A stretch of DNA of 13,604 nt from JALHSV01 sp964553535 (GTDB lineage Bacteria; Nitrospirota; Thermodesulfovibrionia; Thermodesulfovibrionales; SM23-35), in the NCBI GenBank assembly GCA_964553535.1, contig CAZKLK010000035.1, positions 1-13,604 on the forward strand, written 5' to 3'. Shown piece after piece: positions 1 to 8,346 of the stretch (position 1 is its first letter; each line of letters opens with the position of its first letter). Both the position numbers and the translations under genes were made by a program. Under the pieces are notes generated by a model. It saw only the letters and a program-made list of their open reading frames with translations, had not been told where the DNA came from and did not search any database.

Positions 1-121
1 ATAAAAATAAAAGAATGAACAATTCCTATCCACAAGGTTCCCAGAAGAGGCTTTAAAAAATAATCGTTTCCGAGTAAAATACGTCCTGTTCTTAAATTCT
101 GATCACGACAAGGGGGTAAAC

Positions 122-1480
122 GTGAAAAGACAGATTTTGCTGGACGAAAGAGAGATTCCGAAACAGTGGTATAATATCCAGGCCGACATGCCGCATCCGG
201 TTCCGCCGCCGCTCAATCCGGGGACCGGCAAACCAATAACTCCCGATATGCTCGAAGCGATTTTCCCCATGAATATCATCGAGCAGGAGGTAAGCACGGA
301 ACGGTGGATCACCATACCGGATGAAGTTCTTGAAAAATATCTTATCTGGAGACCGACGCCGCTATACCGAGCACATTTCCTCGAAAAATTCCTCGGCACG
401 CCCGCTCATATATACTTCAAAAATGAGGGAGTAAGCCCTCCCGGAAGCCATAAACCGAATACGGCCATCGCTCAGGCTTACTTTAACAAGATTTCCGGAA
501 TCAAGCGGCTGGCAACAGAAACTGGAGCCGGCCAGTGGGGCAGCGCACTGTCGTTTGCCTGCAATCAGTTCGGCCTCGAATGCAAAGTATATATGGTCAG
601 AATAAGCTTTAACCAGAAACCGTATCGCAGGACGCTTATGGAAACGTGGGGGGCAAAATGCGTTCCCAGCCCCAGTCCGGACACTAATTCCGGCAGGAAG
701 TTCTTCGAGCAAAACCCCGAACACCCGGGCAGTTTAGGAATAGCAATCAGTGAGGCGGTTGAGGACGGCGCAACTTCAAAAGATTCCAAATATTCCATCG
801 GCAGCGTAGCGAGTCATGTTCTTCTGCACCAGACAATTCTCGGACTCGAAGCCCATAAGCAGATTCAAATGATCGGGGAGTATCCCGACATTGTTATCGG
901 CTGCGCGGGGGGCGGCAGCAACTTCGCCGGGCTCGCCCTGCCCTTTGTAAGGGACAAAATTCACGGGAAATCAATCCGGATAATAGCATGTGAACCTGCT
1001 TCATGCCCGACCATGACAAAGGGTCCGTATGTATATGATTTTGGAGACACCGCAGAAACGACTCCGCTCTTTGCAATGCATTCCCTCGGCCATAAATTCG
1101 TGCCCGCGCCGATTCATGCGGGCGGGTTACGATATCACGGCATGGCGCCGATTGTCAGCAGACTGCTTATGGATAATCTGATCGAGGCAAGGGCGTACGG
1201 CCAGCTCGAAACGTTTGCAGCGGGCGTGACTTTTGCCGGAACCGAGGGATTCATCCCGGCTCCGGAAACAAACCACGCAATCGCTTGCGTTATTGAAGAG
1301 GCGAAGAAGGCAAAGGAAGAGGGCAAGGAAAAGGTGATCCTTATGAACTGGAGCGGACACGGCATCATTGATCTGGCGGCTTACGATGCGTATCTGTCGG
1401 GCAAACTCGACGATTATGTCCTTCCCGATGATGAAATAAGGAACCTTCTTAAAGATTTGGAGAGGTTCCCGAAACCATAG
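122..1480 (+). CDS. trpB2: TrpB2-type tryptophan synthase beta chain
   Basis: A 452-residue PLP enzyme that joins indole and L-serine to make L-tryptophan in the cytoplasm. The motif GSHKPNTA (residues 109-116) carries the PLP-binding lysine K111. ETGAGQWG (133-140) follows, and CAGGGSNFAG (261-270) is the glycine-rich loop that holds the PLP phosphate. The long N-terminal extension before RPTPLYRA and the overall length fit the TrpB2 branch rather than the TrpB1 that partners TrpA. The start is GTG at 122, with an AGGGGG Shine-Dalgarno sequence just upstream. No trpA or other trp gene lies nearby, so it probably works alone as an indole-salvage enzyme or supplements a TrpAB elsewhere (inference). 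The 121 bases before it hold no gene, and I see no convincing promoter there. The family assignment is very secure; the subgroup is nearly so. Confidence 0.95.
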   Translation: MKRQILLDEREIPKQWYNIQADMPHPVPPPLNPGTGKPITPDMLEAIFPMNIIEQEVSTERWITIPDEVLEKYLIWRPTPLYRAHFLEKFLGTPAHIYFKNEGVSPPGSHKPNTAIAQAYFNKISGIKRLATETGAGQWGSALSFACNQFGLECKVYMVRISFNQKPYRRTLMETWGAKCVPSPSPDTNSGRKFFEQNPEHPGSLGIAISEAVEDGATSKDSKYSIGSVASHVLLHQTILGLEAHKQIQMIGEYPDIVIGCAGGGSNFAGLALPFVRDKIHGKSIRIIACEPASCPTMTKGPYVYDFGDTAETTPLFAMHSLGHKFVPAPIHAGGLRYHGMAPIVSRLLMDNLIEARAYGQLETFAAGVTFAGTEGFIPAPETNHAIACVIEEAKKAKEEGKEKVILMNWSGHGIIDLAAYDAYLSGKLDDYVLPDDEIRNLLKDLERFPKP

Positions 1481-1559
1481 TATCCGGGGGAGGGGACACA
1501 TTCCGTTCCCTCTCACTCAACTTTGATCCGCCTAAAAAAGTATCGGGGCAAAGGTTCCC

Positions 1560-1793
1560 ATGGAAACGACAATATACTGCAATCAGCTGGGCATGCTTGT
1601 GCAATTTTCCTACTGCACTTCGCTGAATGAAGGGTTGCCATGCCGGAATATAATAGGCTGCTGGAAGCCACGGACCGACATCATCTCTTTTCTGCGCGAT
1701 CATTTCACAGACGAACAGATCAGGAAGGTATTCAGCGGCCCCCCGAAATCGAGAATCGAACGCATCATTGATACCCTGAGCAACAAGGTCTGA
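1560..1793 (+). CDS. Small four-cysteine protein of unknown function
   Basis: A 77-residue protein I cannot name. It has no signal peptide and no membrane segment. Four cysteines lie in the N-terminal half (C7, C19, C28, C34), the last two in the pattern LPC-x5-CW. A charged, probably helical C-terminal half follows (about 43-77). The cysteine spacing suggests a small metal-binding or disulfide-bonded fold (inference), and I have the impression that similar LPC...CW proteins occur in Geobacter-like and Nitrospirota genomes. The start is ATG at 1560, with a weak GCAAAGG Shine-Dalgarno sequence about 6 bases upstream. It lies 79 bp after trpB2 on the same strand, and no promoter is obvious between them, so read-through from trpB2 is possible. 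It converges on lolD. Coding is likely but not certain. Confidence 0.65.
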   Translation: METTIYCNQLGMLVQFSYCTSLNEGLPCRNIIGCWKPRTDIISFLRDHFTDEQIRKVFSGPPKSRIERIIDTLSNKV

Positions 1794-1909
1794 GGGGGCC
1801 CGCAACAAGCCACGCAGCATAAAAACCCTCATATTTGCCATTCCGCCGCCCGCACCCGCTTGTCATGATAGTCAGCCGCCTGCAAAAGTGCCGCATGAGA
1901 GCTTCTTTA

Positions 1910-2656
1910 TCATATCCGCCTGTCAACTGCTTTTTTCGGGTTAATCAACCGTCCGTCCTCCATCCCCAGAACCCTGTCACATCGGCCTGACAGAGCCTCA
2001 TTATGCGTGACAAGGATAAACGTAATTCCTCTTTCCCGGTTAAGGTTGACAAGAATGTTGAATAGTTCCGCTCCCGTGTGTGTATCAAGATTCCCGCTGG
2101 GTTCGTCTGCAAGCACAACTTTTGGATCAAGTATCAACGCCCGCGCGACTGCCACGCGCTGCTGCTCGCCTCCGGAAAGTTCGCCCGGTCTGTGCCCTTT
2201 CCGTTCAGACAAACCGAATTCCGCGAGAAGCTGTTCCGCCCTGGCCCTGATCTGTTCATGCCCCGCCTTTTTTTTTGCGCCCGGCCGCCATTGACCCACC
2301 GATATCAGTCCGGGCATCATGACATTTTCGACGGCGGAAAATTCCGGAAGAAGATGATGAAACTGGAAAACAAATCCTATCGTTGAGTTTCTGAACGCGG
2401 CGAGCGCGTTTCTGTCTATAGAAAATATATCGGTATCCCCGTAGAGCACGCGCCCCGACGAAGGCTTGTCAAGAGCGCCAAGGATATGCAGCAACGTGCT
2501 CTTGCCCGCTCCGGACGCACCTATGACACCGACCATTTCACCCTGCCGGATCTCGAGATCAATCCCCTTTAATACCTGGAGTTCGCCAGCCTTGGTCTCG
2601 AAAGACTTCTTAATGTCCTCAGCTTTGATGAGAGTATCCATGGAATGTTCTGTCAT
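1910..2656 (-). CDS. lolD: LolD-type lipoprotein-export ABC ATPase
   Basis: A 248-residue ABC ATPase that powers release of lipoproteins from the inner membrane to the periplasmic carrier LolA, working with a LolC/E-type permease. All nucleotide-binding motifs are present: Walker A GASGAGKST (46-54), Q-loop Q98 in FVFQFHHLLPEF, signature LSGGEQQR (160-167), Walker B VVLADE (180-185), D-loop SGNLD and the switch histidine H218 in VTHN. The sequence FQFHHLLPEFSAVENVMMP is typical of LolD/MacB-type ATPases. A lysine-rich insert (about 121-137, GQWRPGAKKKAG) precedes the signature domain. The ATG overlaps the stop of the preceding 94-residue gene (ATGA), and an AAAGGA Shine-Dalgarno sequence supports this start over the internal Met6. 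It is the last gene of the lysS operon. The permease beside it in the operon makes LolD the best call over other MacB-like exporters. Confidence 0.93.
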   Translation of the reverse strand: MTEHSMDTLIKAEDIKKSFETKAGELQVLKGIDLEIRQGEMVGVIGASGAGKSTLLHILGALDKPSSGRVLYGDTDIFSIDRNALAAFRNSTIGFVFQFHHLLPEFSAVENVMMPGLISVGQWRPGAKKKAGHEQIRARAEQLLAEFGLSERKGHRPGELSGGEQQRVAVARALILDPKVVLADEPSGNLDTHTGAELFNILVNLNRERGITFILVTHNEALSGRCDRVLGMEDGRLINPKKAVDRRI

Positions 2657-2937
2657 TTATCCTTTTTCGATCCGGTGAATTCCTTGATCGCTTCTTCCGT
2701 TTTCCTCACGCCTTCCGTCACTTTCTTGGTCGTATCCCTCGCTGAATCAATAGTCTCTTTTATTCTGTCCGCTTCCCTCGCGACATCCTCGCTTTTCTCC
2801 CTGACAATTTCCCCTGCCTGCTCCGACTTAATGCCGAGCCAGCGGAATGGATCACCCCCCATCCATATAGAAAGCACAAGAAAAACAATTAGCGATAATA
2901 TGATCAGCCCTATAATTTTGAATATCATTTTAATCAT
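2653..2937 (-). CDS. Membrane-anchored coiled-coil protein in Lol operon
   Basis: A 94-residue protein of unknown function. It opens with lysines (K3, K7) and one hydrophobic segment (about 5-24), which predicts an N-in signal anchor with the remainder in the periplasm. Residues 38-88 form a long charged helix with a heptad pattern: V45, V52, I59, A66, V73 in one register and A56, I63, V77, I84 in the other. That is the look of a coiled coil or an apolipoprotein-like amphipathic helix. It ends in a lysine-rich tail (KKDK). The Shine-Dalgarno sequence GAGG stands 5 bases before the ATG. The gene starts 21 bp after the permease stop, and its own stop overlaps the lolD start (ATGA), so it is co-translated with the Lol exporter. 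A role as an accessory to, or spacer in, that exporter is inference. I know no named family for it. Confidence 0.8.
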   Translation of the reverse strand: MIKMIFKIIGLIILSLIVFLVLSIWMGGDPFRWLGIKSEQAGEIVREKSEDVAREADRIKETIDSARDTTKKVTEGVRKTEEAIKEFTGSKKDK

Positions 2938-2958
2938 GCATCCTCACGCAATTATTTT

Positions 2959-4188
2959 TTACTCATACCGTAATGGTTCAACAGGATTGATTCGTGCCGC
3001 CTGCCAGGCGGGATATATTGTGGCGAGAAAGCTGATCCCAATCGCCGAAACTGAAACAACAAGGAAATCAAACAATTTGGTTTTAACGGGCAAATGGCTT
3101 AGATAATAAACGTCAGCCGGGAGTTTGATTATCTGATAGGTATTTAAAACATAACACAGGAGATATCCGCTTGCAACCCCGATTATTGTGCCTGCAATTC
3201 CGATGACCAGACCCTGCATCATGAAGATATGCATAACCGCCCTGTCAGTCGCTCCCATTGCCTTGAGAATCGCTATTTCCCGCTTCTTTTCAATAACATT
3301 CATGATCAGTGTGCTGATTATATTGAATGACGCGACAAGAATAATCAGGATAAGGATAATAAACATGGCAAACTTCTCCAATTTCAGCGCCGCGAAAAGA
3401 TTCCGGTTCATCTGCATCCAATCCCTGGCATAGAGAGGGAATCCCAGCGCATTCTGAACTCTCTCCCTGACGGCTGCCGCCTTATAGATATCGTCAAGCT
3501 TGAGTTGAACGCCTGTAACCTGATCGCCCATATCAAAAAACTCCCGGGCAGCTTTCAGATCCGTCAGTGCCAGGTTGGAATCATACTCAAACATCCCCAC
3601 CTCAAAGATTCCCGCAACTCTGAACTGTTTCACTTTCGGCAGCATGCCAAGCGGCCCTATCTTGCCGACTGGAGAAAGAATGTTCACAGTATCGCCTTTT
3701 AATACGCCGATACTGTGGGACAGTTCCCTCCCGATAATAATCCCGGGGACACCGTCTTTTGAAATCAGGTCATCGACTCTCCCTTCTTTCATGAACATCC
3801 CGATCTCCGTCGTTTTAAATTCATCTGCGGGTTCAACTCCTCTCAGAAATACGCCCTGAGCCCTTTTGCCCGACGACACCATAACCTGCCCCAATACAAA
3901 TGGAGCAGATGAAAGCACATCCTTATCATCCCGCATCTTCTTCACCACATCCCGGTACTCCGGTATGGCACCGCGATAACTGAGCACAATGACATGCGCA
4001 TTCACGCCAAGTATCTTCTTTTGAAGGTCCTCATGAAAACCGCTCATTACAGAGAGTACAACAAGGAGAGCCATGACGCCGACAGCAACTCCTCCGGCGG
4101 AGATAAGCGTATTGACTGATATCCCGCGATGTTTCTTCTTGGTCCTCAGATACCTGAGGGCTATGAATGCCTGGTAGGGAAGATTCAT
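2959..4188 (-). CDS. lolC: LolC/LolE-type lipoprotein-releasing permease
   Basis: A 409-residue inner-membrane permease of the LolC/E family, part of the transporter that extracts outer-membrane lipoproteins. The layout is canonical: TM1 at about 27-49, a large periplasmic domain (about 50-270), then the FtsX domain with TM2 (273-297), TM3 (323-347) and TM4 (373-393). The cytoplasmic coupling motif EKKREIAILKAMGAT (300-314) and the C-terminal YPAWQAARINPVEPLRYE are hallmarks of the family. The start codon immediately follows the lysS stop (TAG then ATG, no gap), so translation is probably coupled. Only one permease gene is present, with no separate lolE, which implies a homodimer as in bacteria with a single LolC/E-type protein (sometimes called LolF). 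I use lolC as a label; lolE or lolF would fit equally well. Confidence 0.93.
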   Translation of the reverse strand: MNLPYQAFIALRYLRTKKKHRGISVNTLISAGGVAVGVMALLVVLSVMSGFHEDLQKKILGVNAHVIVLSYRGAIPEYRDVVKKMRDDKDVLSSAPFVLGQVMVSSGKRAQGVFLRGVEPADEFKTTEIGMFMKEGRVDDLISKDGVPGIIIGRELSHSIGVLKGDTVNILSPVGKIGPLGMLPKVKQFRVAGIFEVGMFEYDSNLALTDLKAAREFFDMGDQVTGVQLKLDDIYKAAAVRERVQNALGFPLYARDWMQMNRNLFAALKLEKFAMFIILILIILVASFNIISTLIMNVIEKKREIAILKAMGATDRAVMHIFMMQGLVIGIAGTIIGVASGYLLCYVLNTYQIIKLPADVYYLSHLPVKTKLFDFLVVSVSAIGISFLATIYPAWQAARINPVEPLRYE

Positions 4189-5664
4189 CTAAACCTCAGG
4201 CTTCAGCTGAGGGAACAATATGACATCCCTGATGGATGACGAGTTTGTCAGCAACATGACGAGCCTGTCGATGCCGATGCCCTCTCCCGCAGCGGGAGGC
4301 ATCCCGTATTCGAGCGCCCTGATGAAGTCTTCATCCATGCTGTGAGCTTCCTCGTCGCCCTGCGCCTTCGCTTCGGCCTGAGTGCGGAACCTCTGTCTCT
4401 GATCCATTGGATCAGTAAGCTCGGAGAAAGCGTTGGCGATTTCACGGGATGTAATAAAAAGCTCAAACCGCTCAACTAGATCGGGGTTGCCGGACTTCCG
4501 CTTTGCAAGCGGTGAAAGCTCGACGGGGTGGTCTATAATAAAAGCAGGCTGAATTAGTTCAGGCTCGACTTTTTCCTTGAAGACCTCGTCCAGAATTTTT
4601 CCAAGGGTTGACCCCTTTTCAACGTCAACCCCGTTATCTCTTGCCCAGAGGGCCGCCTTCTCTGCATCATGCAGTATTTCCCCTGGCATCCCCCTCTGCG
4701 CCAACGCATCAAGCATCGGGATTCGAGGCCATGGCGGAGTGAGATCGATAATATGATCCTCATAGGGCACATGAAGTGATCCGAGAGTTTTCTGCGCGAT
4801 AGAAGCTATAAGTTCTTCCGTGAACGACATTAAAAAATTGTAATCCCGATATGCTATATAAAATTCCAGCATCGTAAATTCAGGATTATGTTTTGTCGAT
4901 ATGCCTTCATTGCGGAAATTTCTGTTAAGTTCATACACCCGCTCATAACCCCCGACTAACAGCCTTTTCAAATACAACTCCGGCGCAATCCTCAGGAACA
5001 GATCGACCCCGAGAGCATTATGACGAGTCTTAAATGGTCTGGCGGTTGCCCCTCCCGGCAAAGGCTGCATCATCGGGGTCTCAACCTCGATGAACCCCTG
5101 AGATTCAAGAAAATCCCTGATTGCTTTAATAATCAAGCTCTTCTGAACAAATACCTTACGAACCTCCGGATTAACTATCAGATCCACATAGCGCTGCCGG
5201 TAACGGGTTTCAATGTCTTTCAAGCCGTGCCATTTCTCCGGAAGCGGCCTGAGTGATTTCGTCAGAACAGTGAAATCCTCAACCTCGACCGTCAGCTCAT
5301 TCGTCTTCGTCCGGAACAGCTTTCCCGTCAACCCGATAATGTCCCCGATATCGAGTTTCTTGAGCAGGGAGAATTGATCGCCAAGCGCATCCTTCTTGAA
5401 ATAAATCTGCATTCTTCCCGTTTCATCCTGGATATGGGCAAACGCCGCCTTTCCGAAATCCCGCATGGTGATGATACGTCCCGCAAGAGAACAGGCAAGC
5501 GGGGTTGATTCAAGGGCCTCTTTGGTCAGGGCATTGCATTTCTCATGCAGATCAGATGCGTGGTCTTCAGCGGGATAGGAACTCCCAAACGGTTCAATGC
5601 CACCATCACGCAATTCGTTCAGCTTCTTGATCCGCTGCTCTATAAGTTCGTTGATTTCTTCCAT
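4189..5664 (-). CDS. lysS: Lysyl-tRNA synthetase, class II
   Basis: A 491-residue cytoplasmic enzyme that charges tRNA-Lys with lysine using ATP. An N-terminal helix leads into the OB-fold anticodon-binding domain (about 57-150). The class II catalytic core includes the motif 1 region (VETPMMQPLPGGATARPF, about 194-211), motif 2 (FRNEGISTKHNPEFTMLEF, about 250-268) and motif 3 (GEGIGIDRLVMLL, 460-472). Length and order match the bacterial enzyme. The start MEEINELIEQR fits the family. No Shine-Dalgarno sequence is visible upstream: the 20 bases before the ATG are AT-rich, and the predicted transcription start is only about 7 nt away. lysS leads the operon with the permease, the coiled-coil protein and lolD, an association of translation with lipoprotein export that recurs in several bacterial groups. 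Confidence 0.97.
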   Translation of the reverse strand: MEEINELIEQRIKKLNELRDGGIEPFGSSYPAEDHASDLHEKCNALTKEALESTPLACSLAGRIITMRDFGKAAFAHIQDETGRMQIYFKKDALGDQFSLLKKLDIGDIIGLTGKLFRTKTNELTVEVEDFTVLTKSLRPLPEKWHGLKDIETRYRQRYVDLIVNPEVRKVFVQKSLIIKAIRDFLESQGFIEVETPMMQPLPGGATARPFKTRHNALGVDLFLRIAPELYLKRLLVGGYERVYELNRNFRNEGISTKHNPEFTMLEFYIAYRDYNFLMSFTEELIASIAQKTLGSLHVPYEDHIIDLTPPWPRIPMLDALAQRGMPGEILHDAEKAALWARDNGVDVEKGSTLGKILDEVFKEKVEPELIQPAFIIDHPVELSPLAKRKSGNPDLVERFELFITSREIANAFSELTDPMDQRQRFRTQAEAKAQGDEEAHSMDEDFIRALEYGMPPAAGEGIGIDRLVMLLTNSSSIRDVILFPQLKPEV

Positions 5665-5677
5665 AACGCAAATTCTA

Positions 5678-5707
5678 AGTATAATGAGTCAATTTACATT
5701 AAGTCAA
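5678..5707 (-). promoter_or_regulatory. Predicted sigma70 promoter of lysS-lol operon
   Basis: On the minus strand a -35 box TTGACT (5707-5702) is followed by 18 bp and a -10 box TATACT (5683-5678). Each box has five of six consensus bases. Transcription would begin near 5671, about 7 nt before the lysS ATG, giving a nearly leaderless message. The promoter overlaps the last codons of the K+-channel remnant. The prediction is by eye. Confidence 0.6.
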
Positions 5708-5710
5708 TTT
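5687..5710. repeat. Tandem AGTCAATTT direct repeat over lysS promoter
   Basis: Two copies of AGTCAATTT (5687-5695 and 5702-5710) start 15 bp apart; on the minus strand they read AAATTGACT. One copy contains the lysS -35 box and the other lies in the spacer. The pair could be a regulator site or a chance duplication of a -35-like sequence. Confidence 0.45.
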
Positions 5711-5959
5711 CGCCATGCCATCCGGAATTTTTAGCTTTGAGGCCTCTCCGACCGCAATGCAGGACAACGGTAAAGCCCTGTCCGGCAAGCGACATCTCGT
5801 GAACCTCCCGGTATCCGAGAGTTGCAAGCGTAATGACCGTCATGTACAAGGAACCCCAAAAACTCCATCCCTCAACGATCACGATCCGGACGTCCCGAAG
5901 AAGATGACAGGACATATCATGCCTCCTGCCGCAAAAAGCAGTTTCCTGAGTTGTTTCAC
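5694..5959 (-). pseudogene. Broken TrkA-type K+ channel remnant
   Basis: This is the decayed 5' part of a two-TM potassium channel of the Ion_trans_2 type (usually followed by a TrkA_N domain). A GTG at 5959, about 10 bases after GGAGGGG, opens a frame reading VKQLRKLLFAAGGM...VIFFGTSG (TM1). That frame hits TGA at 5881-5879. Shifting frame near 5884 recovers VIVEGWSFWGSLYMTVITLA, then TLGYREVHEMSLAGQGFTVVL, the pore helix, filter region and the start of TM2. One missing base explains the break: the tyrosine codon expected before VIVEG is lost. Soon after FTVVL the similarity ends. A possible second shift there would give IAVGEASKL, and no TrkA_N domain remains. The sequence thus joins the two halves of TM1 and the pore, so this is a dead gene rather than a small channel. 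The family call is strong; the exact ends are approximate. Confidence 0.72.
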
Positions 5960-6027
5960 CGTCGCGTTACCCCTCCATAGCCTTCAAAACCACTGTGATG
6001 CCGCTATATTCCATTATAAAATAACCC

Positions 6028-8346
6028 CTACCACCGCTGAAACAACCTCTTCACGTTTCTCGCTTCGCCATCTATGCCGCGCGCCTTCTCGAGCTGAAAA
6101 TCGCCGCATGTAACGATGTCGAATCCACGGGCAGTGCTTTTGATCCTAATGGCGCCGTCGATATCGGTTCTCATAACTTTCCTGCCCGACAGCGCCTCAA
6201 GCATCTCCTCATGTGGATGCCCGAACCTGTTGTCGCGTTCTGCGCTGATCACCGCGATCTCAGGATTAACGGCATCAAGGAACGGCCTGTGCGCCGATGA
6301 TCTCCCGCCATGATGGGGGACTTTTATGACATCGCTCGCCAGCCATTTCCCCACATGCACCAAATCCTCTGCCGCCTCTTCCTCGATGTCTCCCGTAAAA
6401 AGGACCGCGCCATGTCTGTCAGCAATTCTCAGAACAAGTGAATCATTGTTCTCTCCCACATGCACATTTCCCCGTGCAGTATAGAATTCAGGGTAAGGAT
6501 GAAGGACAGAAATTTCATATCCTTCTCCTTCAATCATATCCCCCCGTCCTAACACCCGGCGCTCGGGAAACTGCAGGGCATCCGGCAATATAATGTTGCC
6601 TCCATGCCAGACTCCGCCAATGAAAAACCTCTCTCTCAAATAATTCATACCTCCCGTATGGTCCGGGTGGACATGCGAGAGAGCAAGGGCATCAATATGC
6701 CTTTTCCCGCGATACCGCAGGAAAGATGCAACCTCCCTGCCCGTCCTGCCTGTATCGACCACAAGTGTTTTCCCGTCGGGCAATTCGACAACCGCCGCGT
6801 CTCCCTGGCCGACGTCGAGGAACGTGACAGTCATCCTTTCTCCGTCACCCATTGAAAAAAAGCTGAAGAATACGACCGGGATGATCGGCAAGAGCAAAAG
6901 ACGTTTTTTATGCCTCATGGAAAAATAGACGGCAAAACCGGCATAAAACAGCAGGATAATGACGGGAGGGAATGCCTGGATTTTTATATCGGCATAAGGG
7001 ACTTCGGATAATTTTTGAACTGCTGCGACACCGGTTTCGGCAACCGCGGACACAAGAGGCAAAAAGGGGTAATGCCCGGTTATGAGAAAAACAAAAGCCG
7101 GTATGACAGACAGCGGTATAAGGATAAATCCGATGATCGGCGTAATAAGAATGTTTGAAACCGGCGAAACCACCGAAAAATAATGAAAGTAATATGCGAC
7201 AAGGGGCGCCGTTCCAACGGAGGCCGCAAGTGTCAGCAGCGTCAAATTCTTGAAATACCCGGCTACCACAAGACCTTTTTCCTGACGCTTATCCGCGTTC
7301 CCTATAATAAAACCAATAAACAACACTGCAAGAAAAGAGAGTTGAAACGACAGGCTCAAAATCGATTCCGGATCGAGGAGCACAATGATAAACGCGGCAA
7401 ACACCAGTGAATTCAGCCAGAATCCTTTCCTTCCGATGATCAGGGCGAAAAGAAATAGAGTGATCATTATGAAGGACCTGACCGCGGGGATACTGGCTCC
7501 TGACAGGCCAAGGTATGCGACCATAAAAGGAAAACTGAGGATGGCGGCAGCCTGTGCAGGCGTAAGGTACAGAGTTAGCCGCTGCAGCAGCGCATAGGGC
7601 AGCACTTTCATAAACAGCCGGAATATCCCGAAGAGAAACAGCGAGAAAAGTCCGAAGTGGGTTCCGGAGATAGAGAGGATATGAGCGAGTCCCGCCGTAT
7701 TGAAAGCGTTTCTCATCCTTTCGCTGAGGGCGCTCCGCTCCCCGATTGTGATTGATGCTATTAAGGCTCCGGAATCCTTCTGAAACTCTTCCATAATGAA
7801 TTCATGAATCCTGAAACGCCATTCCGTCAGCTTCGCCTTTAGCGGCGGGGTCCCTGCAAACTCATTGTGAACTTCGGACAGATGAGCATAAAGGGTTTGG
7901 GCGGCAGGAAAACCCGGATTGAAACGCTTTTTGGTTTTCAGGAATTTAACAGAAAGTTCATAATTCTTCCCCGGCTCAAAAGTCCTGTCCGACAGAATGC
8001 CCACTTCACGGCCGATGAGTTCAGGGATATCATCGCCTGTTGTTTCAATCCTTGCAGATTCTATCAGTGCATTCTGCCGGATAAATCCACTCTCCGTCGT
8101 CACGGGCGGCGTCTCAAAGGCGCACCTTATTACCGTTGTCTGACTTATGAATGGAATGTCAGGCACAGGCTGGCACCGGAGAAAGGCGTACGCTAAAGCC
8201 AATATCAGTGCGAGAACCGGGAGTGGTTTCCTATATATAAAAAAAAGCGCTGAAATGAGAACGCCAAAAGCGACAGTTATGTATGGAAAATACTGGAAAG
8301 AATGATAAAAGATTATGCCGGCAAGAAATGATAGGATAAAATGCAT
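6028..8346 (-). CDS. comEC: ComEC/Rec2 DNA-uptake channel
   Basis: A 772-residue inner-membrane protein expected to form the channel that brings single-stranded DNA into the cytoplasm during natural transformation. N-terminal membrane helices (about 1-57) lead to an extracytoplasmic OB-like DUF4131 region (about 60-165). The multi-TM competence domain follows (about 190-500), with HILSISGTHFGL at 221-232. The C-terminal metallo-beta-lactamase-like domain (about 505-740) has LDVGQGDAAVV (510-520), the metal motif HVHPDHTGG (558-566), a TGD at 651-653 and HHGG (678-681). All three domains are complete and the metal ligands are intact, so nuclease activity on the incoming strand is plausible. 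The start codon overlaps the glmM stop by one base (TGATG), so it is co-translated as the last gene of the cdaA operon. No other competence gene is in view. Confidence 0.93.
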   Translation of the reverse strand: MHFILSFLAGIIFYHSFQYFPYITVAFGVLISALFFIYRKPLPVLALILALAYAFLRCQPVPDIPFISQTTVIRCAFETPPVTTESGFIRQNALIESARIETTGDDIPELIGREVGILSDRTFEPGKNYELSVKFLKTKKRFNPGFPAAQTLYAHLSEVHNEFAGTPPLKAKLTEWRFRIHEFIMEEFQKDSGALIASITIGERSALSERMRNAFNTAGLAHILSISGTHFGLFSLFLFGIFRLFMKVLPYALLQRLTLYLTPAQAAAILSFPFMVAYLGLSGASIPAVRSFIMITLFLFALIIGRKGFWLNSLVFAAFIIVLLDPESILSLSFQLSFLAVLFIGFIIGNADKRQEKGLVVAGYFKNLTLLTLAASVGTAPLVAYYFHYFSVVSPVSNILITPIIGFILIPLSVIPAFVFLITGHYPFLPLVSAVAETGVAAVQKLSEVPYADIKIQAFPPVIILLFYAGFAVYFSMRHKKRLLLLPIIPVVFFSFFSMGDGERMTVTFLDVGQGDAAVVELPDGKTLVVDTGRTGREVASFLRYRGKRHIDALALSHVHPDHTGGMNYLRERFFIGGVWHGGNIILPDALQFPERRVLGRGDMIEGEGYEISVLHPYPEFYTARGNVHVGENNDSLVLRIADRHGAVLFTGDIEEEAAEDLVHVGKWLASDVIKVPHHGGRSSAHRPFLDAVNPEIAVISAERDNRFGHPHEEMLEALSGRKVMRTDIDGAIRIKSTARGFDIVTCGDFQLEKARGIDGEARNVKRLFQRW

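Noticed and set aside
1488..1514. Imperfect hairpin (GAGGGGA with TTCCCTC) after trpB2
   Set aside because: The loop is nine bases and no T-run follows, so it is not a convincing terminator, though it could be an RNA structure.
2645..3106. A 153-codon open frame on the plus strand
   Set aside because: It lies opposite the 94-residue gene and the permease, both clearly coding on the minus strand; no protein family is recognisable.
6013..6018. Perfect TATAAT (minus strand) upstream of the channel remnant
   Set aside because: No acceptable -35 stands at the right distance (best is TTTCAG), so a promoter is not supported.
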